Below are positions 45,436 to 58,783 of a stretch of 64,000 bases of DNA, one piece after another. Under the pieces are notes generated by a model. It had not been told where the DNA came from, searched no databases, and saw nothing but the letters and a program-made list of their open reading frames with translations. How positions within the stretch are numbered: position 1 is the stretch's first letter; each line of letters begins with the position of its first letter. This DNA is from Galerina marginata (lineage: Eukaryota; Basidiomycota; Agaricomycetes; Agaricales; Galerinaceae), in the NCBI GenBank assembly GCA_023014335.1, contig JAECYW010000021.1, positions 682,001 through 746,000 on the forward strand. Direction: 5' to 3'. Made by a program: the position numbers and the translations under genes.

Positions 45436-47264
45436 CTACGTGGGTTTGGAATTTGGAGACGTATTGTGGATTAAGTGCTTCGAAAGGGGCTTTGGCTGGC
45501 CAGTTTGTATGTAACGATTTACTGTCGTAATGGTGGTCATCGTCTGCGTCAGACCTGGCGACGTGGTCCCCGCATCAGTCTTGGAAAGTACGGAATTCGA
45601 ACATGCGACGGACGGCGAATGAAGGCTAGAAGTTGCGCGGTACTGGTGAGTTGGTCGTCGAATTCGGGTTCGACCTGGAACCAACGCGGGGGTTGGGACT
45701 ACTGGGTTGCGTCGGCGGGTTGGAGTTCGAACTAGGTTTGGATTAAGGATGAGATCCACTGTAGGACTGAGATTGAGAGGGTTCTCACGAACAACGACAA
45801 CGTTGATACTCCAGTAATGGAGGACGGAGCGTCGAGGTTAGAGGTTCACGAGAAATGCCATGGAAGATTTGAAGGGTGCTATAGAAAGCTGTAGAAAAAC
45901 GAGATTGGTAAGTGTCGAATCTCTAACCGAAGACGATTGAGAAGTAACTTACCGCGCTCATTGCCCATGTCGAGCAGAATCCACCCTCTCGTCTCTTCAT
46001 TCCTCTTTACTTATCGTCGCGTCGGTGCGGCGAGGGCTGTGCCTGCCAGTCTAGCTGCTAATATGATCGGCTATTGATACCTCGTGCGCGACCTGACCCA
46101 GCTGATCATGACAACGTCCTGATTCCCGTCTCCGGATCATGACCGGGAAGCTGACATACGACTCTAGATCTTGCCCATCTCAGTCTTCTCATCAGGTCAC
46201 GTTGACCTTCCACTCTTCTCAGACTCTCAGTGTCTGTCCGCCGGGGGTGATGTTGATTGCTTCTAGCAGCCGCCTCTCTCAGCTCTCCTGCTCCGAATTT
46301 GACCACCCACCAAAGCATAAGCCCATCATCATGCCGAAAAACTTGGGCGCAGAGGCAGGCGCGATCGTGCATTGGCACCTCTCGCACCAGCACCGTGCTG
46401 GGCCATGGCCGGCGAGTCGGACGATGACGGTGAGGAACGGGTGCAGCGGCTGGAGAGTTGACACCCGGTCACAGCCACGAATACGTTGGGCACCTCGAGC
46501 TCACTCAGGTCTCTGAGACTCGGTGAAAATGTGTGCGTCTGGGTAGGAGTGTTTGAGAACGAGGAAGCTGAGGACTCAAACGACTGTGGAGATGGCACAG
46601 TCGCAAACTTCCTCGTGAACCCAAGAGTTGGACCGCCGAACGTGAACGCATCAACGGCGACAGTGGAGGAGGAGGATTCGTCGAAGAGATCTGCATGGTT
46701 TTTGAGAGGTTCCGGTAACTCCAATCGTGTGCAAGGATATGACAAATGAGGATGAGGCATTGATAGGCTAAAAATTGCATTGGGTAAGTAAATCTCTGGC
46801 ATGTTTTCAGTGAGAGATACATACTGGCTTCCAGGTTTTCCATCCTTAAATATGTGAGTACTGTGAGTGCTGGCGACCATAAATGAGGTTCATGACTTTT
46901 GCCGAACCGCTTTCAAAAGAGGTGACGCTATGTTGTGGTTTATTTGAATTTGCGATACCAAGAACCCGCATCAAATGTAACAGCGTCTGAGCTTTTCGCA
47001 TCAACGCGCCTCTTCCTATCATTTGGTATAAGCTGACATCCAACGCACACCAGGTAGGTTTCTCGGATTCTTGGGTAATATTCAGGAGCTAATTGTCCTT
47101 ACTTGATCTTGATCAGCATACGACATTCCACTGCCCGTACGTCCTTCGCCGTGTGTCCTGTCAATCCAGGGTGTTGGTGTTCCTCTCTTGGGAAGCCCTT
47201 GAGAGTGCACATCCAGCGATTCACACAAACGTCCCCGTCAATTTTCTCGGAAAGACCGTGTCTA
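45436..47264. other. Region between two genes with only weak open frames
   Basis: Minus-strand frames at 45436-45759 (Pro/Thr/Ser-rich) and 46329-46880 (183 codons) are the longest but have competing frames of similar length and no recognisable domain. The right end is probably the promoter of the 1102-residue gene. Confidence 0.3.
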
Positions 47265-50200
47265 ATGCCATCCGGGATGCATCAGTACGTGACTTGGGCT
47301 GAAGCCTTGTCATTCACTTCACGACAGGATCTCGATAAGACCCGTGGTTTTGCTCAGTTGGTTGGCGGTGACGTATTCTACTCGCCTAACTCGGCTCGCA
47401 TCATCGACGTTCCACAGCGAATTATATATCCGGAGAGACTCTTTGCAGATATCCGTTACGACGCCCAACAGATCAGAGGACCCCAGTGGTGGTGTCCAGA
47501 GCTCGCCTATCTTGCTTTCATGCCAATTCGGCCAGACTTCTCCAGCGATGCCGTGGAGTGCCTCTCCTGTTTACCGAGTCCCACATGCCAAAATGGACAA
47601 TTCTCTCTCAATCCCCGCACTCAAGTCAGCTGGAAACAGTTGGAAAACAATCTCATGGAAACGACGACGATCCTCACTACCAAATACCGTGTACCGCTGG
47701 TTTCCCCTGCCCTCCCGAGTAGCGGATTTATGGCTCCCTATCCCAGCCTCAATCAATGCAAGGTCGCCATCCAGAAGTCAAGAGACTGGTTCGTTGTATT
47801 GATCGGCGCGCTTTCATACGCCCTCGCTGTATCAAACTCGATTGAGGGGTCATCTCGGAGTCCCGGTGTTCCCAAATGGTATCCAGAACTCGCAGAGGTC
47901 AGAAAGTTTCCCCAGACCTGGTTAGATGGTATAAGGACGTTATCGAAGGCGCTTAGCAGCTCCGACCTGCGTGCTGGTGCATTGTTAGATGTTCTATCGC
48001 CTTCGGAATGGGACTGTTCAGTTGACTGGCTATGTGGCTCCAACGTCGCGGTCCACTATCGTTGGGGGAGTGCAGAAGCCAAGGCTGCAGAATCAGATTT
48101 CCGGCTCGAAAGACTGCGACCACTTCCGCACCAACTGCAAGGGTTGGCAACTTTTCTTACAACAGAAGTGCCTTACGGTGGCTGGGGCACTTCCTGGGAC
48201 CCCAGCTCGGCGAGCTCCTTTCAGACTTGGGGCGGTTCTTGGCCTCTCAAGCGTGTCCATGACGGGACAGATACCAGTGATCGTGTCGCGAAACGGGCTC
48301 GCACGGAGCGTGATCCCTGGGAAACAGGTCCTACACTTGAGTCGCCGCCGGCCCAGCATACCCCTCTTCTATTGCAGGTTCCAAAAGCCACCAGCAAGGA
48401 AGGATGGCAGGACTTCTTTAAACGTCGTCAAAAAGCAGATGCCAGCCTTATGAAAAGAGAAACGCCACAACAGAAGCGAAGTCGTGTAGCCAAGGCCGCC
48501 AATCCGCCAACCACAAAAACGGCCATTTATGAATGGGTCGAACAGGACGACGGTTCATACCAGCGCGAGAGGGTTGTAAAGACAGACTTCGACCGGATAT
48601 GGTCGGAATATGGCGAGCATCAGAGGAAGTATGACCCTATCCGTAATGAGTGGGATGTCTGTGACATGTTTGGTCCCAAGGATGAGCGTCAAATTGCGGA
48701 AGAAGTCGAAGACCAGGCCGTTCGTTTCAATGTCACAGAAGAAGATTATATCAAGACGAATGTTTCGCGTGCTATTGATGCGATGATGAACGACGTTGTC
48801 GCCAAAGGGATTGCTTGTGCCCCGATTATGCCCGAGGTTGAGTGTAGAGCGTCGTGTACGCCCCCAACACCTACCGAGCTACAGACGACGTTGCCAGTTC
48901 CTTGTCAGACGAGCGCGATATCACCGGTGACTGTGGACTGCTTGGCCAGCCATGCCCTGGCACCGTTTGAAGCTCACCAAGATTTGACCACTCTGCCTGT
49001 TGCCTCAGCTTTTCAAAGGTCGCAGGATGGTGACGAACGCCCTCCGCTGGCCGCTGGACCTCTGCAAGCGCTCCCCGCTCCTCTCCAACGGATACCTCTG
49101 CCGCTTACCAACAGTCCAAGCACCAGCTCTTCTTCAACTGAATTAGCTCATGAACCCCTTCCGTCCGAAATACTCTGCGATGCTTCAAATACACCTTCTG
49201 GAGTGTCACCGAGCACCATTTCTCATGAGCCTGTAGCGCCTCCCATTGATGCGGTCACTTCTGCACCTTCTCCAGCGTGTTCAACTGAACAAGCACTGAA
49301 GGTGTTGCCTCCAATTTCTCTGCCTGATGGCCAAGGGCCGGGTCATCGTAGCTTTTGTTCCGTGGCATACGATCAAGATGAACCTATGGGCCCCTGGTTA
49401 AGAACTGCTCCCCACGACACAGGCGAGATGGACGTTAGGCCTTTTCTCTCCGAAATGGATGTGGATGGCAACGAAGGTCTCTCCATCGAGTCATACGTAG
49501 AGGGGGAAGACCACTACATCATTGAGACTCTCCATCATGTGTACGGTTTTCTCAAACCAGGCGATGTGCACACGGAAACCCCTGACACGGATCCTACTCT
49601 GATAATGAAGCTGAAGGCTGCAACAGGCTTCGATTTCAAAAGCAACGATAGCTTCTTCTCGTTGCCCTTGGCCCATTGCGCTTCAAAGTTTGTCAAGCTG
49701 CTCGGCAATCCCACAACCAAGCCTGACGACAGCGTTTGGGATCTAGCTTGTGGCAACCAATTCGCCGTTGTGACGTCGCCACTTCTCAAATATGTTTGCG
49801 CTCTGGAGAAGGGTCTGTATATCTTTGATTTTCAAGACAAGGCCACAGTGCCCTGGCACATTGCTGTTGACAATGCAGCTGATGTCCTCCGGATTGCACG
49901 CATGAACCCTCAATTCTGCGATTATGAAATTGCGTGGCAGTTGCTGAATATTGGTGTGCCCTTTCACACACTTCTTGTTGTCGAAAAAAAATCTCTACCA
50001 CGGGCTCTACCCTCTTTGCCGCTTCCTACGCAACCTTTAGGCTATGTATTTAGCGTGGAGGATTATCAAGTCTACATCCAACGTCGAGATGCCTTCCTCC
50101 GTAAAATTGGACATTCACGAGCTGCATTACTGAAAGGAGGGATAATTAGGCGCCTTGCATTGGAAGTACTTGATCTTCATGATGCTCTCGAAGGACCTTC

Positions 50201-50625
50201 CTACCAGGTACGGGAAAATGGTGAAGGATATCTTGTCAATGGACACGGCACATCATTTATGTGCGATGATGTCCTCTCAGTTGACGAGTTGAACCTCATT
50301 TCTGGCGCCTACAAATGTGAGGCAGGTATGTTAAGATCAGTTTTGGCTCCTTCAAACAGCTGATTTTTGACCAAAAGCCACCAAAAACTCGTATTCCCAC
50401 AAGTCCTGGTTCCCCCTTCATGATACCTGGAAGAAAAAGGCAGTTCTCAGTCATTGGACGCCAGAAAATGAAGCAGAGTATCTCCGTCGCGTTGAGGAAA
50501 TTAAAGGAGGTGCTCAGCCTCTTACTGCCTCACAATGGGCCCAGAGAGTGAAACCCAACAGCCACGCAGTTCGCTTGTCGTCACGCAATGAAAAGGCATC
50601 CTCTGACCTTCTTCCCCAACTCTAG
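47265..50625 (+). CDS. Large agaricomycete protein of unknown function, 1102 residues
   Basis: Exon 1 (47265-50325) and exon 2 (50378-50625) join through a 52-nt intron (GTATGTTAAG...CAAAAG) into 1103 codons including TAG. The frame is open further upstream, but MPSGMHQYVTWAEAL is the most plausible start, directly before the conserved part. The N-terminal ~330 residues include GGDVFYSPNSARIIDVPQ, QWWCPELAYLAFMPI, SRDWFVVLIGALSYAL and VHYRWGSAEAKAAE. A basic nuclear-type patch and spacer follow (VAKRARTERDPWETG, QQKRSRVAKA). Then comes a segment common in this family (WQDFFKRRQKADASLMKRE, AIYEWVEQDDGSYQRE, NEWDVCDMFGPKDER). A Ser/Pro/Thr-rich linker, a C-terminal domain and a final segment (KSWFPLHDTWKKKAVLSHW) complete it. 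Broken relatives lie at 3273-3810 and 7733-8880. No enzymatic motif is recognised. Nuclear location is inference from the basic patches. Confidence 0.75.
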
Positions 50626-51239
50626 TTGGATCTTTTCTCTGTGCTTGTGGCACCTACCTTTCACGACGCAATTCATTTTTAGCACATGTTTATATAATGT
50701 TTACAACATCCTTGGCTGCTTGACATAGCCATTTTTTGACACTACCTGTACATATAAATGCCTCTCATTGAAATAACTTGAAGCACTATGACTTAGTAAT
50801 TTAGTAAGTAGCGGCACTGCGGCAGTTCATAAGCTAGCTTGTCTTCATGGCCCTATTACTGTTGCCATGGTTTCTCTCTCTGGTCGACCTCCCTTCGGAA
50901 AGTATGATAGAGTCCTTGTCGACTTGATTTCTTTTGGTACTGAAATTATAGGCTCTGTTCACTGAGCCTAATCTAGGTACTTGAAAGTCACGGCTCTCTG
51001 AACAAGTCAAACAACACTGTTGCAATGGAACACCTATTAACATTCTTTGGGCCTTTTCTACCCCATCCTGACAACTCAAGCCAACCAGCCTCTTGCGATT
51101 GCGTTCCTAACTTGAAAATTGCACTTGTTGTAGTACCTATTGTATTCCATTATATGTACGTCTTTTACCCCATATTTTTCAAAGACGGAAGACGGAGGCC
51201 ATAAAATGCTTTGCATCCTCATAAAAAATCATATACGTT
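50626..51239. other. 3' flank, nothing recognised
   Basis: Between the stop of the 1102-residue gene and the RING-like copy 2 on the opposite strand. AT-rich, with no supported frame. Confidence 0.35.
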
Positions 51240-52440
51240 ACGAAATCTACAGGTGCTCCACGAAGTGCCTCGACAGATTTTGTGGGCAGTTTGAAGTCGA
51301 GTTCTTCTAACGCAGACCTGACACTGCATATAAGACGAGGACCGTCGGGGCTTGCCGTATCTCAGCAGAACAAAGGGGGCACTTGTAGAGCGGAAGGAAA
51401 GGGCGGTTGCAAAGCCTCAAGATAGACTCCATCTGACCACGCGAAAAGATAGGATTATGTGCGTCGATCTGTCCTAAGTGTGAGAGGATGTTCCTGTGCT
51501 TCGGTAAGTTAAGCTCTTCGTTGATGGCAGATTGGAAGAGGTGATGGAGGGCTTGGGAAGAGTATTCATGACCACAAGGAGCCTGGAATATAATTATAAT
51601 GTCTGAGATTTTGGTTCAATTCCTGCAATGCGCAGAGCAACTCACATCAAGAGGTCCTGGGTCTGTTCATTAAGAATAGGGCAATGAGTGGCTTCTAGAA
51701 CGGCGTCATGTAGCTGAAAGAGAATAATTAAGCAGCGCATATGACAGATAGATAGTTGCTGTAGGTAGCTCTTTCATCTTGCCTTCGTGCTGTTCGCTTT
51801 CTCGTAACACGGGCCGCTGGAGAAACCAGTCAGTTGTGTCAAAGGACCCCCGATGAAAATTGAACACTTGCAACGAGACGACCGTTCAGCAAGCTCTGTC
51901 GTGATATATGAGTATGAGGGACACAAAATAGTTAAAATGGCTCACATGGTCTGGCTGAGGAGCATCGAGCAATGTGCAATATTCGTGCAGGCGAAGGGAT
52001 TCCATGGAGTTTTGTGGCTCAGCGAACGGGTTAACTGTGCTGTAGCCATCCTGGTCGCGAGCAGCCCAGTAATTGAATGACGCAGGGAGGTCGCGGTCGT
52101 ACATGATAGGAATGAAGAGGGTTGGAAGGCATAAAATAAAGACGATGGGCCTTTATACGAGATAGATGAAAGGCGAAGACCCCGTGACATACATAGAGAT
52201 TCCGACAAGGTCAGGATGGATAGCGAGGAGCATTGTCGACTTCAAGGCTGGGCTTTTGATAGGCCGTACAGAAGCCGAATGAGAGAAGCTGCAGAAAGAA
52301 AGAATTCAAGGTGATTTCCAAGGGCCTCTCCAGAAAGCTCTCCAGAAAGTCACCCGAACGTCGAGTCTCGAAAAAAGCAGACTTTCTGGCAGCATGAGGC
52401 TGGGAATGTGCCATATTTGTCCTCATCTCCGTTGCCAAAC
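51240..52440 (-). pseudogene. RING-like gene, copy 2 (uninterrupted by the MITE)
   Basis: About 920 bp (51680-52590) are nearly identical to 30720-31820 apart from the missing MITE and a few changes. Exons encode YDRDLPASFNYWAARDQDGY joined directly to STVNPFAEPQNSMESLRL, then FNFHRGSFDTTDWFLQRPV and LHDAVLEATHCPILNEQT. Further 3' the copies are more diverged: APCGHEYSSQALHHLFQ, LNLPKHRNILSHLG and YKCPLCSAEIRQAPTV. The first zinc pair is again CPIL, and the TGA after IYHDRAC is shared with copy 1, so the break or an unusual splice predates the duplication. The C-terminus after RQAPTV is shifted in frame. Confidence 0.5.
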
Positions 52441-52964
52441 ACGCCGCCGTTCTGTTTTCACACTCGTCTGTCCTGGACTTGACATGACTTCAAGGCTGAT
52501 CATGTCACCCTTCCATGGTCAGCACGAATTTTTGAAAATGCCTGGTATAGTTATGTATACACCTCCATACTCTTTGTACACTTTGTAAATCAAGTATGCA
52601 GTCTCCGAATTTGGTACCCAATTTGTCCCCGCTCGTCTTCTTCAATTGGGAAGGTTTGGCCCTCCTGTTTGACGAAAGGGAGCTTCCTACATCTGAAAAT
52701 ATAAACGATTTAGTGACATTAATATTAACAACCAAAAATCGTCGGATGTATCCGATCTTGGTAGAGCCTCAATCATTGGAACGTGGACAACCACCCGATG
52801 TAGACTGCAGCTAAGAGGTTGAGTAGTTCGGTTGGCAGGAAAGTTCATGACGTAGAGGGTCACTGCAGAGGGCTGTGCCTGTGCAGATGTTGTGGTAAAT
52901 AGAAACTTGCCAAGGGTTAACGCGATGAGGCCGGGCACAGACGACGAACATGCCCAACACGACG

Positions 52965-54432
52965 TGAGACTGGAGTAGCGTGTCTAGAAAAAGGAAGACG
53001 GCAACACAAACAACAGGCAGGAGGGAAGTATCCAGGATAAGCAAGTAAGGCGATTCGAACATAGAGTCTAGACGTAATTGTAGGCGAAGAGCGTGTAATT
53101 AGTCACGTGATCTGAAGCGCGACGACAGAGATGCACCTCGTTGCCGATGGTATCGGTGGTGGTCTCCTTGGAAAAGCTAATAAAATGCTGCAGAGGGCAG
53201 TCCCGGTGCAAACACTTTGGTGGGCTGCTATTAAAAGCGAAGCCGAGACATAACTATAGGAAGGGAGGGGGTAGAGTGCGCTCTGAGAGCTGGAAGCGGG
53301 ACGTTGATGCTATCAAATTGATGAAGACGTTAGGCATAGAGTGAGTGCAAAAAAGTGACGACCTACGTATAAGCGACGTGCGGAAAGAATATGTAAATGC
53401 CATCTACTGGTCCAAGACTGAATAAGATTCTAAAAAGTGAGGTCACTTCGGTTGCTTAATTTATAAACCAACGACTCACTCCTTCTATTCTTCAGTGTTC
53501 CTGAGTTTAACAGCGTCTCTGAATAAATTTGAAGGAGTTCGGCGTGCCTGAACTTTCATCGACGCGAAGGGCGGGGCGGAAGCAGAGACGATGGATCATT
53601 GCAGAGGGTTATCCCGGTGCAAATACCACATTGAAGACCGACGCTAGTCTCCTGAATCCATTTGAGAGACTGGGACAGAAAGCTTTGGACTGTCTTGGTG
53701 GAAAAAAGGGCAGAACGACGCAGGAGCGAAAGGCCAAGTCGACGCCGTGGGCAGATATCAGAATGCTGCAGAGGGCTATCCCGGTGCAGCAATGCCAATA
53801 AAGTGCCGTGATACCGAAGCCGGAATGGCTGACAAGGAACGAGAGAAAAAAGAAAAGCTGGAGACGACGTTCAGCGACGGAGAAACATGCAACACGCTGA
53901 CTGCCAGTGGGAACATGTACCCAGTTGGAAGCAGAGATCTATACAGGTGTAGAAGGCAGCGTAGAGAATAGAGAAATAATACAGAGAACCTGCAAAGGGC
54001 TATCCCGACGCAGGTCCAGCAAAGACGATGTCGGATGGAAGTGTGGTACATATTGGTGCAATGGTGTGTGATTGGTGTGCGAGTTGACAACAAGAGCCAG
54101 CGTGTTTGGCAGAGGAGGTTGAACCAAATAACGTACCTCGCTCTTTCCAGCGTCATCGTCTTAGACTGATCTTGCGTTCTCGCTTCGATGCGAATGTCTA
54201 CTTTCTTTGGCCACCCTTCAAAGCACAGCGTTCAGCGGCGATGTTCAACAAGACATTTCTCGGGAAGCCCTTGAAAGTCGCGTTTTATTCGCAACTCACA
54301 TTTTAGAATCTACTCGACACAAATCTTTTCGAACTTGAAGGCTGTTAAATTTAGCTGCTCACGACAATGAGGTGGGTTGTGAATTTTTCGTCCTTTTTAT
54401 CCGAGTATTTATATATAATATTATATTGGACA
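52965..54432 (-). repeat. Dispersed 1.6-kb repeat, copy E (complete 5' end)
   Basis: Reverse orientation. It begins at 54432 (TGTCCAATATAAT on the minus strand) and stays similar to the other copies to about 52965. Its tail resembles copy A more than copy D. It contains motif copies near 54000, 53785, 53615 and 53200, and a further related motif sits just beyond near 52870. The inner boundary of the right arm (53811) falls inside it. Confidence 0.9.
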
Positions 54433-54563
54433 GTACAGTGTGTACTAATCGCACGACGGAAGCTCGAATAGATCTTCTTGTACTCGGCCACGTAGCTGGC
54501 AATGTGGCTCTCGAAGGCAGACTTTGACAGCGCGTGTGTTGACGTGGATGCCGACGGCCTACA

Positions 54564-54884
54564 AGCTATGGACGGTTCACGCCCTGGCAGCAGAAAGGAC
54601 AGGCTACAGACGGACTCGGCGTCGATAACGATGGCGGAACGTCTGCGACGGGGGGTCTAGCCGAGATGGCAGGCGATTTGCAGTCTCTGTTGACAAAATC
54701 GAAGCCGATTTTCACTGCTAATGACACCGTTAATGGCAAACCTTCAGTACACATCACTCAAGTCCTTCTGAGTTTTCTTCATGGGCAAATAAGTAGCTAT
54801 TCATGGCCAACCCACCTTCTCGTTTCACTTGCTATTATTTTTTGCTTTTTCCTATTCTCTTGGTTGATTTACGTACCGAAGTAG
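54564..54884 (+). CDS. 3' part of a tail-anchored membrane protein (right arm)
   Basis: Mirror of 15360-15680. The protein end is the same: MAGDLQSLLTKSK, a single hydrophobic helix ending FSWLIYV and two terminal residues. No difference in the coding part was noticed between arms. Start or upstream exons are unresolved. Confidence 0.4.
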   Translation, partial: SYGRFTPWQQKGQATDGLGVDNDGGTSATGGLAEMAGDLQSLLTKSKPIFTANDTVNGKPSVHITQVLLSFLHGQISSYSWPTHLLVSLAIIFCFFLFSWLIYVPK

Positions 54885-55479
54885 GCGTCGTAGCCTCTGC
54901 TAAAAGTAGCTTCAAACCTAAACGTTAATATAGCAGCAACATTCTCTCTCGCATTCCTTACCTGGACGCGCCTCCCAAAAGTTCTCACACCAGAGTACAT
55001 GTCATTAATATGTAGAGATCTACTAGATACAAGATAACCTTGTTTTCCTTATTATTGACGCTTTATCAAATACCCACAACCGTATTGGTTCTGCTGAATC
55101 TACTCCAAGCGTGAGCGCTTTGTTGATTACCAACTATTGAACGGTTGAAAAGAAATCAAAATTGGCTCAAAAAATTGTACGAACTGTCATAAATTCACCT
55201 CAAAAGGGAGGGGAGGAGAACCGAACACAAGTCTGCAGACGGCTTAAGTCTCAGCGGGTTGGGAAGAGTTTTATATACGCATACGCACGTCCAGCAGTTG
55301 AAGTACTACCGCCACTGACGAGAGACCAAGATTAGCAAACAACTTGAAGTTGTGGCAACGGTGTCACCAAAGGCAAGGCAGCGAGATATGTAGGTCAACG
55401 ACCAACGCCAAAACGGAAGATAACAAAGGACGAGGACGGGCAGTGGTGTTTAGGAGGTAGTGGAGAACAGCATGAAAAT

Positions 55480-56324
55480 GTGAGACGAATGGGTCGATCG
55501 CAAGTCGTTAGTACCTCGCAAACTGAACATGCTTTCTTGGACCAGAATGCGCAAACCGACCCCACGATGGGCACAAGGGTCGGATCCACTCACCAAGGCG
55601 ACAAAGGTCCATTCGACGAGAACGAGGGTCAAGTGAATGCAAAGTACCACCAAGGCATAGGGGTCTTCATCGACGATATTTCAAGCGTCTTGCAGTGAAG
55701 CTCAGGCTTCAAAGATTCTATTGAAAGAAGTACTAGAGAACATATTGCTCGGGGAGCTGGAGGAGTGTCCAAGGGTTCGCTACAGAAGCTGGAAAGCGGC
55801 ACGATGGATGCTCTCTTGTCATTGAACGGAGGCCTAATCGATGAGCATCAGATTCAGGCAAGTTTCTGGACCGCGGTGGAGTGTGGAATTTGCTGCCAAA
55901 CCATGACTGCTCCTTCCACACAGGTCTCAAGACCTACAATTCGCACAAAAGGCCAGACGATCTCAGACCATGTGTGGCCACACTTTTTGTGGGGGTTATC
56001 TCCACAAGGCCTCTACTACCAGCCTGAAGGACAAGCTCGAAAGTTTCCGTGGCATTCATTGCGCCAGCAGCCGAAAGATATGCATACCCAAATCTAGACA
56101 CGAACTCAACCGTCTCTGCGTTCGGCTGTCGAGGAGCATGTTGGTCCCGAAACCGTCTTGCACTTCCCATGTCCAGAGTGTCGCCAAGCCATCAGGGATA
56201 AGCCTGTCCTAACTAAAGGGCTCGAGGCAATGTTTGGGAGCCTGAGGTGCGTATTCGGGGCTGACGAGGACGTGGCGGGTGCGAGACGATCAGAGTACCT
56301 TATTGGCCTTTTCGTCGACAACGT
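55480..56324 (+). pseudogene. RING-finger gene relic, right arm
   Basis: Mirror of 13920-14764, with the same frame breaks between DQNAQTDPTMG, VECGICCQTM, CGHTFCGGYLHKA and the CPEC pair. Substitutions relative to the left copy include F to S in LHKAFTTS and S to C in KPSSTSH. The breaks predate the duplication. Confidence 0.55.
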
Positions 56325-56681
56325 TTGACAGTGGTGCAAGGTATACCAAACCCAGCCGTCGATGATGACCTAAATAAGACGGCTATGTTCATATTCATCG
56401 AATGATCACGAGGCACGTACGGAGTGTATAAGGGGGGGCAGCGGAAGTTCAGTAAGTCGGACAGAGTATACGCCGGTACGAGCTGCTTCACGAGTTCGAG
56501 TTACGGAGGCCAAAAGTTCTAGAAGGTGTAGAAATAGGGGTGCTGTCGAGACAAATGCAGAAGGAAAAGAGACATAGCTAAGATAGCTTTTGAATCCGCG
56601 GCGGAAACAGGCTGAGGCCATGCATGAGGGCAATTAAAGACGATACTGCCAAGCGGAGGACGCTGGGTTCCACAGGAGGTC

Positions 56682-56691
56682 TAGAACCGCA
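56682..56691. other. Arm-specific 10-base block TCTAGAACCG
   Basis: Present in the right arm between GGAGG and CACGAATAG; the left arm (about 13562) reads straight through. It is the largest difference found between the arms and accounts for nearly all of their length difference. Confidence 0.75.
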
Positions 56692-57461
56692 CGAATAGAG
56701 GGCCGGGAAAATCGGAATGGCTCATCAGGAGCACGACGGACCGGAAACGGTGCACAGAAGACAGCAGAGGGCTGCTCAAGTATAGACGGTGACGTAGAGA
56801 AAAGGGTAACGGCACAGAAAGGTTTGCAAAGGGCTATCCCAGTGCAAACAGAGCCAGCATAGAAGGCGGGGCGACAATAGGTCCGCTGCGAGGTCGCTCA
56901 GTTCTTCGCGACTGACGCCTTCCTGGAGGAGGCCGTCGAATCTAAGCCATGAGTTCGCGGGCGTTGCAGGCAAAGGAACCTGCTGAGCTCGAAGAGGACG
57001 GCGATCAGCGCTGTAGCTGACATCTGTCTGGGGCTAAACTTACGTTCTTTGTCAATAGCGAACGTGCCCAGGCCTCTATAATGAGAAGTTTTAGACCAAA
57101 AGAGGCGAGGAAGAGGTTGAAAAGGCGCCACGCATTCGGTACACACTGCAGTGTATCCCAGGACTGGAGAGCTCCTGGCCGTCGGTGACCCGCAGCATGT
57201 GCATTCCATCGCGCCATCGCGCTTTCCTCGCCGCAGCTCCAGCATACGTTGAAAGTAGGCTCGAGAGCTTCTGATCCTTACACACGCCCTTAGTGCTGCG
57301 CGAGGGGCAAATATTAGCCAAGGGGGGGATTATATGAAGGTACGTACTATGTATGTTGATGCAGCCAGTAGCACGAGAGCTAAAGGCAGGAAAAGTTGAC
57401 GACGTGGGCTCTAGCAACGCGGGCCAACCATACTTCGACCTCATCCACAAGCACCTGCTAA

Positions 57462-57794
57462 GAAAAGGAAGCACTCCGGCGGCACATTTCTGCCAATAAA
57501 CGAGTCAGGTTTGCCTATACGCGGGCGATTGAGCCATCCCACTGGCAGTGGTGTTTCCAACACCGTGACGGCCATGGCACCGCGCCGTTCCCAATCGATC
57601 TGTACAACCTGCCTGACCCCATCGAAGTCCTATATGACTTTTACGTCTCGTTTTCAGATGAATTGGACCGACGGAGTGGTGACGGTGTCCGACAGGATCT
57701 TCAACGTTTCCGGATAGACTGGGCCAAATTTGAAGAAGACGCCTTGGATGAAATAGACACGACCTGCCAACGCGCCCAGAGTTGCTTGAATTGA
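57462..57794 (+). pseudogene. C-terminal gene fragment (HWQWCFQHRDGHGTAP), right arm
   Basis: Mirror of 12460-12792 with the same terminal TGA and the same upstream in-frame stop. The coding sequence appears unchanged between arms. Confidence 0.4.
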
Positions 57795-58783
57795 GCGGCA
57801 TGAATTACGTGCTGTAGAGGGTATTTCAGTACAAACCCGCCAACGAGAAGCTGGAAAACGACACCGATGATGACGGGCCATCCTTATACTGCCTACAGCC
57901 CACCGAATTCTGAGTACGGGAGTGCCAACTATCAAGCTGCCGACTTGCACATGGCAGTGCCTATTTGGGTTGCCCTCAAATTGACGTTTTGCAGATGATA
58001 TATTTTTTCGATCCAGCTGGACTGGCGCATATTCGGGTGCTGCAGAGGGCTACCCTGGTGCAAACACGAATGGCTTGTCGGCAGATACAATTCCAACCTT
58101 CAGAAGCCATGTAATATATAAGAGGCAATACCATATCGTTGTTAAAGCCTAAAGGGTTGGACCACGGGCATGAAGATCAAACTTCAACATGATGAAGGGT
58201 TTACGGCTTACAGTTCAAAGGATCAGGAAAAATGGGCAAGAACCGTTACCAGTTTCATGGAGATCTTGACCAATCCAACCGGGTAAATGTTGCATACCTG
58301 GATGCGAAAAGTCTAAGAGAAGAAATATAGTGGAGACTATCCCAACTTCCTGTCCGCTGCTGTTTCCAGCGAACAGGAGGGAGGGAACACAAGCTGCGGT
58401 TAAAGATCCACGTACGGTGTAGCAATATCTGTCAGGTTGCTGCTCAAGCTGGCCATTCGCCTACAGGCACTCTTCAGGCTATGTCATAACGGCATTGATT
58501 GGGAAGTACCATGCATGTCGAAAACATTTCGGCCATAGAAGAGCCCATGGAAAGAGCAGGCAATGCATCGTCTAGAGTGGCTTGTATACATACATCAGCT
58601 TTCGGGCATGATCAGAGGCAAAAAAACCCACTTTCAGATCATTCAACAAGGGAACCGCACATTGGACAGATCCGTTACTATCAAACTTCGTTATATACAC
58701 TACATCCACTATACTAAGTTTTCGTGATTTCCTAAAGTAAAGCATCAGCCTGGTGCGGAGAACACTACATGGGCGTACATACC

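Noticed and set aside
46139..46516. Plus-strand 125-codon ORF
   Set aside because: Overlaps minus-strand frames of similar length with no codon or domain support; it cannot be distinguished from chance.
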